From: Ktedonobacter sp. SOSP1-85
GTDB lineage: Bacteria > Chloroflexota > Ktedonobacteria > Ktedonobacterales > Ktedonobacteraceae
Reading direction: 5' to 3'
Length of the DNA stretch: 64,000 bases
NCBI RefSeq assembly: GCF_016587415.1
Contig: NZ_BNJI01000003.1
Location: forward strand, 1,302,001-1,366,000
The notes under the pieces were generated by a model. That model was not told where the DNA came from and ran no database searches. It saw nothing but the letters and a program-made list of their open reading frames with translations. The translations under genes were made by a program, and so were the position numbers. This document shows, piece after piece, positions 8,019 to 16,667 of the stretch; position 1 is the stretch's first letter; each line of letters opens with the position of its first letter.

Positions 8019-9416
8019 ATGGAGCGTCTTTTACCTCAGAATACCGAGGCAGAGGCTGGCGTCCTTGGTAGCCTGCTTATTGACCCCGAGGCAATCGCGA
8101 ATATAACCAGTTTTCTGCGTGTGGATGATTTTTATCGTGATGGGCATCGCCTGATCTATGAAGCGGTTGTCACACTCTACGATCGACATGAGCCAGCCGA
8201 TTTTGTCACAGTCTGCCATGAGCTTGAGCGCCGTAATAAGCTTGAGGAGGCTGGCGGTGAAGATTATGTTATTGCGTTGATTAACCAGGTTCCTACCAGC
8301 GGAAACGCCGAGTACTACGCGCGCATTGTTGAGCAAATGGCCTTGTTGCGCCGCTTAATCCATGCCGGTAGCCAGATTGTGGCAACAGCCTATGGCGAGG
8401 AGAATGCAGAGGCGGCCCTTGAGCAGGCGGAACAAACCCTTTTCGCCGTGCGCCAGGGATATGCCCATAAACGCGCTCAGAGCCATCACATCCGCGATGT
8501 GATCACAAACTATATGGAGAGGCTTTCAACCCTTTCAGAACGCCAGGGAGCGCTTGTAGGCGTTCCTACGGGCTTTTCTGACCTGGATCGTATCCTGGGA
8601 GGCTTACAACGTTCTGACCTGATTATTCTAGCGGCCAGGCCCGCTGTGGGAAAAACAAGCTTCGCTTTGAGCCTGGCGTATAACACAGCTCTGCTGAGTA
8701 AGAGCATCGTGGGCATATTTAGCCTGGAGATGAGTTCTGAGCAGTTAGTGCAGCGCCTGATCTCTATGGACGCACAGATTGATCAACAGCGCCTGCGTAC
8801 GGGTGATCTGTATGACGAGGATTGGAACTTACTGGAGTCCTCTATGGCTTCACTCTCCAGTGCCAGCATTCTCATAGACGATACGGCTGGCATCTCGGTT
8901 TCACAGTTGAGCAGTAAAGCTCGCCAGTGGATGTCTGAGTATGGTGGGCTAGATCTTCTGATTGTCGACTATCTCCAACTTATGCAGCCCCCCGCCTCCG
9001 AGAGACGCGCCGAGAATCGCGTCCAGGTGGTTGATGAGATGAGCCGCCAGTTGAAGGTGCTGGCGCGTGAACTCAATATTCCCATCATTGCCCTGTCTCA
9101 GCTCTCGCGTGCCGTCGAGTCGCGTCAATCAAAGATACCAATGCTCTCCGACTTGCGTGAATCTGGCGGCCTGGAGCAGAATGCTGATATTGTGCTGTTT
9201 ATCTATCGTGATGAGGTCTACAATCCCAATACCGAGCGAGGAGGCCTGGCTGACATTATTATCGCCAAGCATCGTAATGGTCCCACGGGAGAGGTATGTC
9301 TCTCGTTTAATCGCAGCCAGACGCGTTTTCAGGACTTCGATGTGAGCACCAGGATTCCTCTCCCCACCTCGAATACCCAGAGCGACTATATGCTGGTGGA
9401 GAGCGAAGAAGATTAG
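8019..9416 (+). CDS. dnaB: replicative DNA helicase DnaB
   Basis: 465 residues, full family length. Start ATG 8019 has TAGGAGGAG upstream, excluding the longer frame from 7962 that runs inside the loader gene. The N-terminal DnaB domain covers residues 1-105 (LLPQNTEAEAGVLGSLL). The RecA-like motor follows with Walker A A-R-P-A-V-G-K-T at 206-213, Walker B LLIVDYLQLM near 318, the DLRESGG motif near 385 and IIAKHRNGPTG near 425. It acts as the ring-shaped 5'-3' helicase of the replisome. It overlaps functionally and by ribosome site with the loader upstream, in the same operon as the candidate initiator. A helicase, loader and initiator together suggest the replicon supplies its own replication start machinery. 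Confidence 0.95.
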   Translation: MERLLPQNTEAEAGVLGSLLIDPEAIANITSFLRVDDFYRDGHRLIYEAVVTLYDRHEPADFVTVCHELERRNKLEEAGGEDYVIALINQVPTSGNAEYYARIVEQMALLRRLIHAGSQIVATAYGEENAEAALEQAEQTLFAVRQGYAHKRAQSHHIRDVITNYMERLSTLSERQGALVGVPTGFSDLDRILGGLQRSDLIILAARPAVGKTSFALSLAYNTALLSKSIVGIFSLEMSSEQLVQRLISMDAQIDQQRLRTGDLYDEDWNLLESSMASLSSASILIDDTAGISVSQLSSKARQWMSEYGGLDLLIVDYLQLMQPPASERRAENRVQVVDEMSRQLKVLARELNIPIIALSQLSRAVESRQSKIPMLSDLRESGGLEQNADIVLFIYRDEVYNPNTERGGLADIIIAKHRNGPTGEVCLSFNRSQTRFQDFDVSTRIPLPTSNTQSDYMLVESEED

Positions 9417-9501
9417 ACTTGCCCCTTGATGATTATTGCCTGTGTTTGCAGTTTGGTGATAAAAAGAAGCAAGGTTCTTTTTATTGTCTCGCTAGCTAAA
9501 A

Positions 9502-9828
9502 ATGGGGTGCGTCATGAACGTAATGCGAACAACCACTGAAGTTGCCAGCCAGGATGTATTTGAAGATATGCTAGTGGTGTCAGAGGCTGCGGTCTTGCTT
9601 GGGGTGAAGGCAGGCCGCGTACACGCGCTTATTGAGAGTGGTGCTCTACCCTCGCGTTTTGCCACTCGCGATGAAATCGCACAACTGCTGACTGTTGGTC
9701 GTGTGCGTGGGGTCCCCGGTAGTGGCATTCGCCTGGTGCCCAGATATGCCGTTGAGGCGGCCCAACATCGCCCAGGTCGCGGGTGGCGCAAGGGACGTTC
9801 ACGCAAGCCAAAGGATGCACAGGCTTAA
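9502..9828 (+). CDS. small helix-turn-helix (excisionase/MerR-like) DNA-binding protein
   Basis: 108 residues; an in-frame ATG at 9514 is an equally possible start. Residues about 25-80 (LVVSEAAVLLGVKAGRVHALIESGALPSRF) match the HTH_17/excisionase-type winged fold, ending in a basic tail rich in Arg and Lys. It sits between dnaB and parA in the same orientation. Regulation of the replication or partition genes, or architectural DNA binding, is plausible but inferred. No integrase is nearby, so an excisionase role is unlikely. Confidence 0.65.
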   Translation: MGCVMNVMRTTTEVASQDVFEDMLVVSEAAVLLGVKAGRVHALIESGALPSRFATRDEIAQLLTVGRVRGVPGSGIRLVPRYAVEAAQHRPGRGWRKGRSRKPKDAQA

Positions 9829-9857
9829 GTACCTTTCCACCAGATTACATCTCACAC

Positions 9858-10030
9858 ATAGACGTCTACGTGTACGTGACGTATACGTTTGTGTAATATG
9901 CCTTATAGCTCATTTTAAGCCTTTTTTCTGATACACAAACAGAATGACATATGTTACAATGTGGAGGAATAGGCGTTTTCTGTGGTAAACATCATAGTAT
10001 ACGCCGACACAAACGTAGACGTAAACGTGA
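9858..10030 (+). promoter_or_regulatory. ACGT/GTNNAC-box clusters upstream of parA
   Basis: The 272-bp gap before parA carries two clusters of TACGT-type hexamers, at 9860-9895 and 9998-10029. They are the same kind of boxes that make up the large array after the RHH gene. They are well placed to be the operator through which the partition proteins control their own operon. Confidence 0.55.
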
Positions 10031-10100
10031 GCTGAATGTCGCTGAAGAAAGCAGGCATCACCACTATATTTATTAGTTATTTCGTTAAAAGGAGTGTGCC

Positions 10101-10859
10101 TTGAAGATCATTAGCCTTGCGAACAATAAGGGAGGCGTGACCAAGACGACCACTACGGTCAACCTGGGATATGGCCTGGCGCGGGCCGGGCGGCGTGTGC
10201 TTATTATTGATACTGACGCTCAGAGCAATAGTACCTATAGCCTCCTGGGGCACCTGGATCAGGAGCCAACCCTCTTTGATGTCTTGATCAATGGCGTAAA
10301 GATGAGCGATGCCATTGTGCCTACACAGCATGAGAATCTCTTCCTGGTGCCCAGTTCCATCAATCTGAGTGCCGCCGATCTCTTGATGGCTTCGGCCGCG
10401 GGTAGAGAGCGCAAACTGGCGCGCGCGCTCTCCTCTGTCAAGGACTTTGATTATATCCTGATTGATACGCCACCTAACCTGGGTGTGTTGACGGTAAATG
10501 CCTTCATGGCCTGTACCGATGTGATCATTCCAATTGCCCTTACCACCTATGCCTTGATCGGTATTGGTATTCTGGAAAGCACCATGCAGGAGCTGCGTGA
10601 GAACCTGGATGTGGAGCTGCCTATCTTTGGTGTGGTGGCTAACCTCGATGATCACACGCGCTTGAGTACCGATGTGTTGGCGGCTGTTCGCGATCACTTT
10701 GCTGGCAAGGTTTTTGATACGGTTATCCCTCGTAATATTAAGGTAGAAGAAGCCCATAATCAGATCGCCTGCCTCTTCGATTATGCCCCTGCCAGCACGG
10801 GCGCCCAGGCATATAGCAAACTTGTACAGGAGGTTTTACATCGTGCCGAAGGAGCCTAA
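10101..10859 (+). CDS. parA: ParA-family partition ATPase
   Basis: 252 residues starting at TTG 10101 with AAAGGAG at a good distance. The deviant Walker A motif K-G-G-V-T-K-T-T occupies residues 10-17, with switch I DTDAQSN near 38-44 and Walker B YILIDTPPNLG near 115. The protein lacks an N-terminal HTH extension, so it is the short (type Ib or chromosomal-like) form. ParA ATPases bind the nucleoid and move replicon copies apart using a DNA-bound adaptor. The adaptor here is the overlapping RHH gene. Repeat boxes lie on both sides of the pair. Confidence 0.93.
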   Translation: MKIISLANNKGGVTKTTTTVNLGYGLARAGRRVLIIDTDAQSNSTYSLLGHLDQEPTLFDVLINGVKMSDAIVPTQHENLFLVPSSINLSAADLLMASAAGRERKLARALSSVKDFDYILIDTPPNLGVLTVNAFMACTDVIIPIALTTYALIGIGILESTMQELRENLDVELPIFGVVANLDDHTRLSTDVLAAVRDHFAGKVFDTVIPRNIKVEEAHNQIACLFDYAPASTGAQAYSKLVQEVLHRAEGA

Positions 10860-11850
10860 GAAATTTATTAATCCCTTGCTGCGTCCCTCGCCTGCCGCTG
10901 AACAAAAGCCAGAGCCTGAGCAAGTAGTGGAGAAGCCTTCTCGCAGAAGCTCTGCCGAGAAGTCGGCTTCTCCCCCTTCTCAATCTGGATCGCAGGTAGA
11001 GGATGTTGTTTCTGCTCCTGTGCAGACCACCAGGATCCGCGAGGAGCAGCCTCAAGAACAACAGCTTCCCTCACCTGAAGTGTCGCGGAGTACTATCCAT
11101 TCTCACGTTGAGGAAGATGAGGCAGAGGCAGAAGTTGAAGTTCCCACCAGGGAGCCAGCTTTTAGCGCAATGTCTGCCCAATCCCAGGCATCGACGCAGA
11201 CACAAACATATGCGGCTCCGTATACGTATACATCTCAGCCAGAGCAGCAAGCGCCTGCTCAGAAACGCCAAACCCGGCCTAAAGAGGCACGCCTTGAGCA
11301 AGCGCAGGTGCCTCAGTTTCCGGCTCCGCCACCACCAACTCAGTTGCCAGCGTCAGCCTATGCTACTGAGGAGCGACGTCCTATGTATGAGCGCCAGCAG
11401 CGGCCTCTTGAGCCAACTGCCTATAGCGAGCAGGTACCAGAGCGCCAAACCGCTCCTTATAATAGAAATATATCTACTGCTCCTGGCTATACTCAGGATG
11501 CTAGAAGCATGTCGGGTCCCCTTGGGTATACCCAGGCAGAGATCGGCGATTATCCATCTTCATCTTCCCAGTTCTTACCATCTCAATCGACGGCGCCCTT
11601 GCCTGCCCTGTCTGAGTCGTTTGAGCATCGAACGGGCGAACTTCTAGAGACGACTGAGTTTTCTGCTCGAGGTTCGTTGCGGCGACGGCGCGGTGCCCAA
11701 ACTTTTGAGCGAACCCATGAGCGTATCACTCTCTGGATCGATAAACGCCTGAAGCAGGCCTTTGATGAACTGGCCTATGAGAGCGAACTCCCTAAGACGG
11801 CTCTCCTCAACGAAGCAATCGCGGACCTCTTGCGTAAATATCGCGGTTAG
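10843..11850 (+). CDS. ribbon-helix-helix centromere-binding partner of ParA
   Basis: 335 residues from GTG 10843, with CAGGAGG ten bases upstream. It overlaps the end of parA by 17 bases, so the two are coupled; the longer frame from 10783 is ignored for lack of a ribosome site. Residues 1-280 are a Pro/Gln/Ser/Glu-rich, probably disordered arm. The last 50 residues (RITLWIDKRLKQAFDELAYE, then LPKTALLNEAIADLL) form a ribbon-helix-helix DNA-binding domain like those of ParG or Omega. It is far longer than usual RHH adaptors (about 70-80 residues). By position it should bind the adjacent hexad repeats and stimulate ParA; this is inference. Confidence 0.75.
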   Translation: MPKEPKKFINPLLRPSPAAEQKPEPEQVVEKPSRRSSAEKSASPPSQSGSQVEDVVSAPVQTTRIREEQPQEQQLPSPEVSRSTIHSHVEEDEAEAEVEVPTREPAFSAMSAQSQASTQTQTYAAPYTYTSQPEQQAPAQKRQTRPKEARLEQAQVPQFPAPPPPTQLPASAYATEERRPMYERQQRPLEPTAYSEQVPERQTAPYNRNISTAPGYTQDARSMSGPLGYTQAEIGDYPSSSSQFLPSQSTAPLPALSESFEHRTGELLETTEFSARGSLRRRRGAQTFERTHERITLWIDKRLKQAFDELAYESELPKTALLNEAIADLLRKYRG

Positions 11851-11868
11851 CTTCCAATGCCCCCTTTT

Positions 11869-11923
11869 AAATGCTTACGTAGACTGCTCGAAGCCACAAA
11901 AATGTCTACGTAAGCATTTTTGT
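11869..11923 (+). terminator. hairpin after the par operon
   Basis: Sixteen-base perfect arms at 11869-11884 and 11904-11919 with a 19-base loop, followed by a short T run. It begins 18 bases after the RHH gene stop codon. The arms contain TACGTA, so it may double as a binding site. Confidence 0.65.
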
Positions 11924-12509
11924 GTATGATGCTGTAACCGTACACGTGTACGTTCTTTCTCATTGTTGAATAAACCACTAATTATCTTGCAAACGTGTAC
12001 GTACACATATATGTAGTTGTATACAGATGTGAAGGCATTTTATTTGATAATTTTATGCTGCGAGCTCATAAACGTATAGGTCTCTGTCATCGACTACGCT
12101 TTTGGCTACGATGACGCATCCAGCAACGACAACGTTGATAGCAACATAACTGTTGTCGTCTCTGTACTTGTTTTCGTGTACGAGATCGTACACGTGTACG
12201 TATATGCAATTGTTTCTGTAGCTGTAAACATAGCTGTAGCTGTAAGCGAAGATGTATTTGTTTCTGTACTTGTAAACGCGTCTGGCAACAGAAACATATG
12301 CGTCTATGCATTCGTTTTTGTAATCGCACACATTTACGAAACTGGTTCTGTAAACACAAATGTAAACGCAAACAGCAACGTACACGTTTACGCTTGTGTT
12401 TGCGTTTACGTAGGTTTATATGGAAGTATATTCATTTACATAGTCGTTATCGTCATTGTAGTCGTTACTGTAAATGGAAACATCTGTGTAAGTGTACTTG
12501 TAAGCATAA

Positions 12510-12567
12510 ACGCATATGTCTTTGTTTGTGTAAACGTATACGTTTACACAAACAAAGACATATGCGT
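12510..12567. repeat. perfect 58-bp palindrome within the hexad array
   Basis: The 29 bases 12510-12538 are the exact complement of 12539-12567, with no spacer; the centre reads GTAAACGTATACGTTTAC. It could extrude as a cruciform or act as the nucleation site of the centromere complex. Confidence 0.95.
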
Positions 12568-12625
12568 AACCAGATACAGAGATGTGTTCACAAACAATAA
12601 CGTGTATGCACACGAAAATGTTGTT

Positions 12626-12667
12626 GTAAGCGAGGACGTTAGCGTATGCATCAACGTCCTCGCTTAC
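12626..12667. repeat. 15-bp inverted repeat closing the hexad array
   Basis: GTAAGCGAGGACGTT at 12626-12640 is exactly complementary to 12653-12667, with a 12-base loop. It marks the right edge of the dense array. Confidence 0.8.
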
Positions 12668-12785
12668 GCTGAGCTATTCTGACGCCCTTCTCCTGGCCCT
12701 GGCATAATCCTAGGTATTTCCCTTTTATGTTGAGCTACTGGTTGCGCATACTCGTAAACGTAAACGTAAACAAGTGCGTTTACAT

Positions 12786-13290
12786 CTTTCTGTAACGCTA
12801 AATGTTTTGCTGATTGAGGAGATAAGAGCTACTTAAATGCCGGCTATTCTTATAGTCTTTGAATGAAGCGCTCATAGGATGATGCTATGATTTTTGTCTA
12901 CGTCTACGTCTACGTTTACCGAGTAAAGAGCCTAGATGGCCTGTTTGTGATGTCTGAAGAAGAAAGTGGCCAGCACTAAATTCTGGGACTATGAAGTTCT
13001 ATTATAAGACAGGTATAAGACTCTTATATGTGTGCTAGAGCTTGTTATGCTTGAGGGCGTTAGAGGTGTAGGAGCGGGCTCTCTCTTATACTTTCTCCAG
13101 GATAGGGGTGGAGCGTGGCAGGAGGATATTGGGAGATCGAGCTAAGTGTCATTCTTATACTTAATCTCAGAAAAGGTTAGCATGTATTTCTGTGTCTACC
13201 GGGTGCAAGGCCTGGGATAGGGCGACACCAGTAGTCAGTAGTCAGCTGTTCTTAATAATAAGATGCGTTTGTTCTTGAGCGAGAAAGGAC
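12786..13290 (+). other. gene-free stretch with scattered TACGT boxes
   Basis: No coding sequence is supported here. A cluster of GTCTAC repeats occurs at 12896-12919, a weak satellite of the main array. The rest has no recognisable structure. Confidence 0.5.
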
Positions 13291-13296
13291 ATGGGA

Positions 13297-13545
13297 ATGA
13301 ACACAAGCGAGGTCGCGCTCTTACGCCAGCAGATTGAGCAGGAGATGCTGGCGATGAGGCGCGCGTTATCCGAGGTGGCGCTTGGTGTGGCACGCCATGG
13401 CTTTATTAATGCTCGCATGGAGCGCGTGGGCTCGTTTCAGGGCGCTCTGGCACGCCATGTAGGTGCAGATGAGGCGAATCTCGTAGTGTGTGAGCTATAT
13501 GTGCAGGCGATGGAGCAGGAGGAACCCACTCCCGCGATCTTATAA
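13297..13545 (+). CDS. small helical protein of unknown function
   Basis: 82 residues from ATG 13297, which is eight bases after GAAAGGA; an ATG at 13291 is too close to that site. The sequence is predicted helical (LLRQQIEQEMLAMRRALSEV) and slightly acidic, with no Cys and no membrane segment. It precedes the PP2C gene by 59 bp in the same orientation and may be cotranscribed. I do not recognise the family. Confidence 0.55.
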   Translation: MNTSEVALLRQQIEQEMLAMRRALSEVALGVARHGFINARMERVGSFQGALARHVGADEANLVVCELYVQAMEQEEPTPAIL

Positions 13546-13604
13546 AATTTCTTATAGTTTCAAAGCCTTTTCGTTTTTGCCTTCTCTGCCTGTTCGTCAG
13601 GTAT

Positions 13605-15077
13605 TTGTTACTTGCTGCTGAAGGTCTTGCTCTTTATTTGTTCTGGAAGGGATTTCGCGCGATGTTGGAGGAGCTGAAAGCCGCTTACGATCTCCATGTA
13701 AAGTTACGCAGGTGCGCCTGGTGTGTACTGGTGCTGTTACCTATATCGTTTGTGCTGCTGGGTGGCTTTCCTCCGCGTACCTGGTCGCTCTGCCTTCAGG
13801 CGCTTCTCAGCTGGTCCATGCACTGGCGGGAGATGATGTACCAGGCGACGCTCGTCGTGCTGGTCCTGGCATCTCTCTTCTGGTTTATTGCCTGGGGAGG
13901 TCTGCTCTGGTTTGCCCTCTGGCTGGTAGTCCATCATTTGCAATTTCGACCTGTAGCCGATATGTCTTCCGTACAGGCAGAGTGGCAGCCTCTGCCCATG
14001 TCGACTTCTCCCACGATACAGAAGGTTCCCTCAGCGTCTCTGCCGGGACTGGTGGAGCTTACCCCTTATAGAGGGAGCGAGAGCCTGACGGCACAGATGC
14101 AACGTATACGTCTACCGCAACGTACACCACAAATGCAGACGGGTAATCTGGCGCTTAATCTCTCGCCATTCCCTTCGGCGCGCCCTTCTTTGCCAGATCG
14201 ATCCGCTCCCCCCTCTGTGGCGACCATGGTTGAGTTGCCGGAGATTCCGACGCGGCCCGCAGGTCGTTCTGCAACGGATCCGCTCTCCTCGCGTTCGTCA
14301 ACGTTAGAACCTCTGGAGGTGGGAATTGGTTGGAATAGTGGCGTCGTACGTATGAGTAAGCCAAATGAGGATAGTGTGATGGTTTTGCAGGGAACCTGTA
14401 CCTATGAAGAGCAGTTGATGCCTTTTGCTCTCTTCGTCGTCGCCGATGGTATGGGGGGACACGACAATGGACGTGATGCCAGTCGCCTGGCGATGCAGAG
14501 CATGATGCATAGCGTGCTACAGAATATTGTGATGAGCAGGGAACTTAGCGATGAGTTCTTGATAGATATGCTCATTGGAGGAGTAGAATGGGCCAATCGT
14601 GCCATCATTCAGCGTGGCCGCGAGCTAAACGGGAATATGGGGACGACACTGACCGCCTCCCTGGTGGTAGGTCTCAAGGCCTATATCGTCAATGTTGGTG
14701 ATAGCCGTACTTACCTCTACCGCGAGGGCTTCGGTCTCAAGCAGGTTACACGTGATCACTCGGTCGTAGCCACGCTGGTCGCCTTCGGCGAGATTACGCC
14801 AGAACAGGTCTATACCCATCCCGAGCGCAATAAGGTCTATCGCAGCCTGGGCCAGGATGAGCATATCGAAGTTGACTGGTTTATGCTTAATCTGCTCTCC
14901 CAGGATCGGCTCCTGCTCTGTTCAGATGGCCTGTGGGAGATGGTACGCAATCCAGAGATCGCGCGCCTCCTCCAGCAATATCCCAATGCCGTCACCGCCA
15001 GTGATGCCCTCACCAAGGCTGCCCTCATTGGAGGCGGCGTCGATAACATCAGCGTCATTGTTGCCCGCGTCCCTTGA
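13605..15077 (+). CDS. membrane-anchored PP2C-type Ser/Thr protein phosphatase
   Basis: 490 residues from TTG 13605, or 471 from ATG 13662; start uncertain. Two or three hydrophobic segments lie between residues about 40 and 110, followed by a Pro/Ser-rich linker and a complete PP2C domain. The domain starts at GIGWNSGVVRMSKPNEDS near residue 240. Metal-binding motifs are present: DGMGGH near 281, GDSRTY near 368, CSDGLWE near 440 and GGGVDNISVI at the C-terminus. PP2C enzymes dephosphorylate Ser/Thr in signalling proteins and usually oppose Hanks-type kinases such as the one at 42986, although no kinase lies next to it. The C-terminal position of the domain puts catalysis in the cytoplasm if the anchor has an even number of helices. 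Confidence 0.88.
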   Translation: MLLAAEGLALYLFWKGFRAMLEELKAAYDLHVKLRRCAWCVLVLLPISFVLLGGFPPRTWSLCLQALLSWSMHWREMMYQATLVVLVLASLFWFIAWGGLLWFALWLVVHHLQFRPVADMSSVQAEWQPLPMSTSPTIQKVPSASLPGLVELTPYRGSESLTAQMQRIRLPQRTPQMQTGNLALNLSPFPSARPSLPDRSAPPSVATMVELPEIPTRPAGRSATDPLSSRSSTLEPLEVGIGWNSGVVRMSKPNEDSVMVLQGTCTYEEQLMPFALFVVADGMGGHDNGRDASRLAMQSMMHSVLQNIVMSRELSDEFLIDMLIGGVEWANRAIIQRGRELNGNMGTTLTASLVVGLKAYIVNVGDSRTYLYREGFGLKQVTRDHSVVATLVAFGEITPEQVYTHPERNKVYRSLGQDEHIEVDWFMLNLLSQDRLLLCSDGLWEMVRNPEIARLLQQYPNAVTASDALTKAALIGGGVDNISVIVARVP

Positions 15078-15159
15078 CCTCATTTGTGATTACGACATTG
15101 TACACACATACGTATACGTAAAAGAGTAGATATTGCTAATCCAGGAGATGGCCTGGGGA

Positions 15160-15576
15160 TTAAGCGAAACGGGCCAGGTGCCTGGTGAGTTCTTTTACCT
15201 TCGGAGTTTTGCCCTGTGTATCAATGGAGATGCCTTCCTCCGCTAAAATTCTGGCCTGGCTCTCTACACCGCCGGGAAAGTTTACAATGAGGTTACCATT
15301 GGCATTGATAACACGCCAGTAGGCGACATGCTTGCTTGTGTCTCGCGCAAGGGCCTGAAGGGATTTTCTCATAGTCACGGGACAGGTACCCTGGACCTGG
15401 AATTGTTCTGTGAGCTTTTTGCGCAAGAGATCCGTTGTTATAAGCTGCTGCTCTGGTATCTGCTGGATTAACGCCTCCAGTGCCGCGGGACTTGGAAGTA
15501 ACATTTTCCCCCGTCCACCAAAGAATTTAACCCGGTTCTCGGGAATATCTACAATGGTGTCTACCTCTTGTGCCAT
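15160..15576 (-). CDS. alkyltransferase-like (MGMT DNA-binding-domain) protein
   Basis: 138 residues; the ATG at 15576 has AAGGAGG upstream on the minus strand. The C-terminal half matches the DNA-binding/active-site region of O6-methylguanine-DNA methyltransferases (VAYWRVINANGNLIVNFPGG, then AEEGI). The Pro-Cys-His-Arg reactive site is replaced by A-Y-W-R, so there is no acceptor cysteine. Alkyltransferase-like proteins of this sort bind O6-alkylguanine lesions and hand them to nucleotide excision repair. The N-terminal half is not the usual MGMT N-domain. The role is inferred from the domain and the missing cysteine. Confidence 0.75.
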   Translation of the reverse strand: MAQEVDTIVDIPENRVKFFGGRGKMLLPSPAALEALIQQIPEQQLITTDLLRKKLTEQFQVQGTCPVTMRKSLQALARDTSKHVAYWRVINANGNLIVNFPGGVESQARILAEEGISIDTQGKTPKVKELTRHLARFA

Positions 15577-15608
15577 AAGACCTCCTTATCATGTCTCTGG
15601 CTTCCTGG

Positions 15609-15884
15609 CTACTCTCTACTGAGAGCAGCGAACGAATGTACCAATAGCTGTATTATAGCATAGTAGGATGAAATATATCTACACAAGGGTTTTCCAAAAT
15701 TACAGGATAGTTTCGCCAGGGGGGCAGTTTTCGAGCCTGCCATAGCTGCTTCATTATCTGTATCTGTTTGTAGGAGGAGGCGCCATTGGGTTGGATCTTC
15801 TTCTATGTTTTCGATAAGCGAGTATATGTCCTCTGGCATATGCTGCCTTTTCTCTGCTGTTGTGCTTGTGTTCACTGTGCTCAT
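15609..15884 (-). CDS. possible small protein, uncertain
   Basis: An open frame of 91 residues beginning at an ATG at 15884, with an acidic N-terminal half (PEDIYSLIENIEEDPTQW) of protein-like composition. It has no clear ribosome site and its second half is less convincing. It lies between divergent genes. It may be a real small gene or chance; otherwise this 396-bp gap holds nothing recognised. Confidence 0.25.
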   Translation of the reverse strand: MSTVNTSTTAEKRQHMPEDIYSLIENIEEDPTQWRLLLQTDTDNEAAMAGSKTAPLAKLSCNFGKPLCRYISSYYAIIQLLVHSFAALSRE

Positions 15885-15972
15885 TATACGATAATGGTTT
15901 GTTGCTGTTGAAAGTAGATTAAGTTTTATGTGGAGTAAGTTTGTTTTCCTGGGGCCTGGAAGGAAGCGTAGT

Positions 15973-16482
15973 ATGCATGAGACGGAAGAAGACCTTGAGC
16001 ATCTGCAAACGTTGATGGAGAAAAGTATAGAGCAAGCGGGGGCGTTCGTGCGGGAGTCACTCCAGATGCCAGAGCACTCACTCTCTGCTCGCCAGCTTGT
16101 CCATCTATGGCGGGAGCCACAGACGGTCGCTTTTGCTACAGTGACGAAGAAGGGGGAGCCGCGCGTCTCTCCCATAGGAGCTCTGCTGATTCACGGCTAT
16201 TTCTATATTCCTACGCTGGAGAGCGCGACCCGTACCCGGCACGTGGTAAATCGGCCTGGTGTGAGCTTTACCCTCTATCAAGGGAATGAGCTTGCTGTTA
16301 TCGCCCATGGCAACGCCACCATCATCTGGCCCGACCAGGCAACCTTTGCCGAGGTAGAGACCTGTATGCGCGAGTGCAGTGGTCAGGGCGTGAGCGATTG
16401 GGGAGAGGGCGTTTTCCTGCGTATGGACCCGGCTATCCTCTACACCTACGCCCGCGAACTCGAAGCCTACCCCGAAGAGTGA
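15973..16482 (+). CDS. pyridoxamine 5'-phosphate oxidase-like FMN-binding protein
   Basis: 169 residues from ATG 15973, preceded by GGAAGGAAG; the frame could extend to 15928. The core (AFATVTKKGEPRVSPIGALL, then TRTRHVVNRPGVSFTLY) is the split-barrel fold of the PNPOx-like superfamily, in which the TxxxxGxPxxxP segment and the following strand contact FMN or F420. These are small oxidoreductases or flavin-binding proteins of varied substrate. No neighbour suggests the substrate. It is divergent from the alkyltransferase-like gene. Confidence 0.78.
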   Translation: MHETEEDLEHLQTLMEKSIEQAGAFVRESLQMPEHSLSARQLVHLWREPQTVAFATVTKKGEPRVSPIGALLIHGYFYIPTLESATRTRHVVNRPGVSFTLYQGNELAVIAHGNATIIWPDQATFAEVETCMRECSGQGVSDWGEGVFLRMDPAILYTYARELEAYPEE

Positions 16483-16667
16483 GTGATAAAAAAATCGGGT
16501 CAATATTGGTGTGGAAGTGTGAGGAATAAAAAAGCGGGCGACCCTTTGGCGTCGGATCGCTCGCTACATATGCTCTCTCTCGGGTGGTGTCAGAAAAACT
16601 GTAGAGGTTGGGGATAACCTCTACTCCCCATCGTCGTAGTGACTCAATGTATCGTCCCTTCGCTAAG

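Larger units (their letters stand above)
11937..12785. repeat. hexad-repeat array, candidate centromere (parS-like)
   Basis: From about 12060 to 12670 the sequence has a strict 6-bp periodicity of self-complementary GTNNAC-type hexads (GTAAAC, GTATAC, GTTTAC, GTACAC and near variants), roughly 100 in phase. The palindrome CGTACACGTGTACG occurs at 11939-11952 and again at 12187-12200. Further boxes lie at 12753-12771. The phase keeps several frames open on both strands and creates false Val/Asn/Tyr-rich frames. The location next to a ParA/RHH pair is that expected for a centromere bound cooperatively by an RHH protein. Confidence 0.7.

Noticed and set aside
10077..10757. 226-residue minus-strand frame
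   Set aside because: Antisense of parA, which has a full set of motifs and a ribosome site.
12053..12682. Open frames of 94-168 residues on both strands rich in Val, Tyr, Asn and Cys
   Set aside because: They are produced by the 6-bp self-complementary repeat, which avoids stops in several frames. There is no ribosome site and composition is not protein-like.
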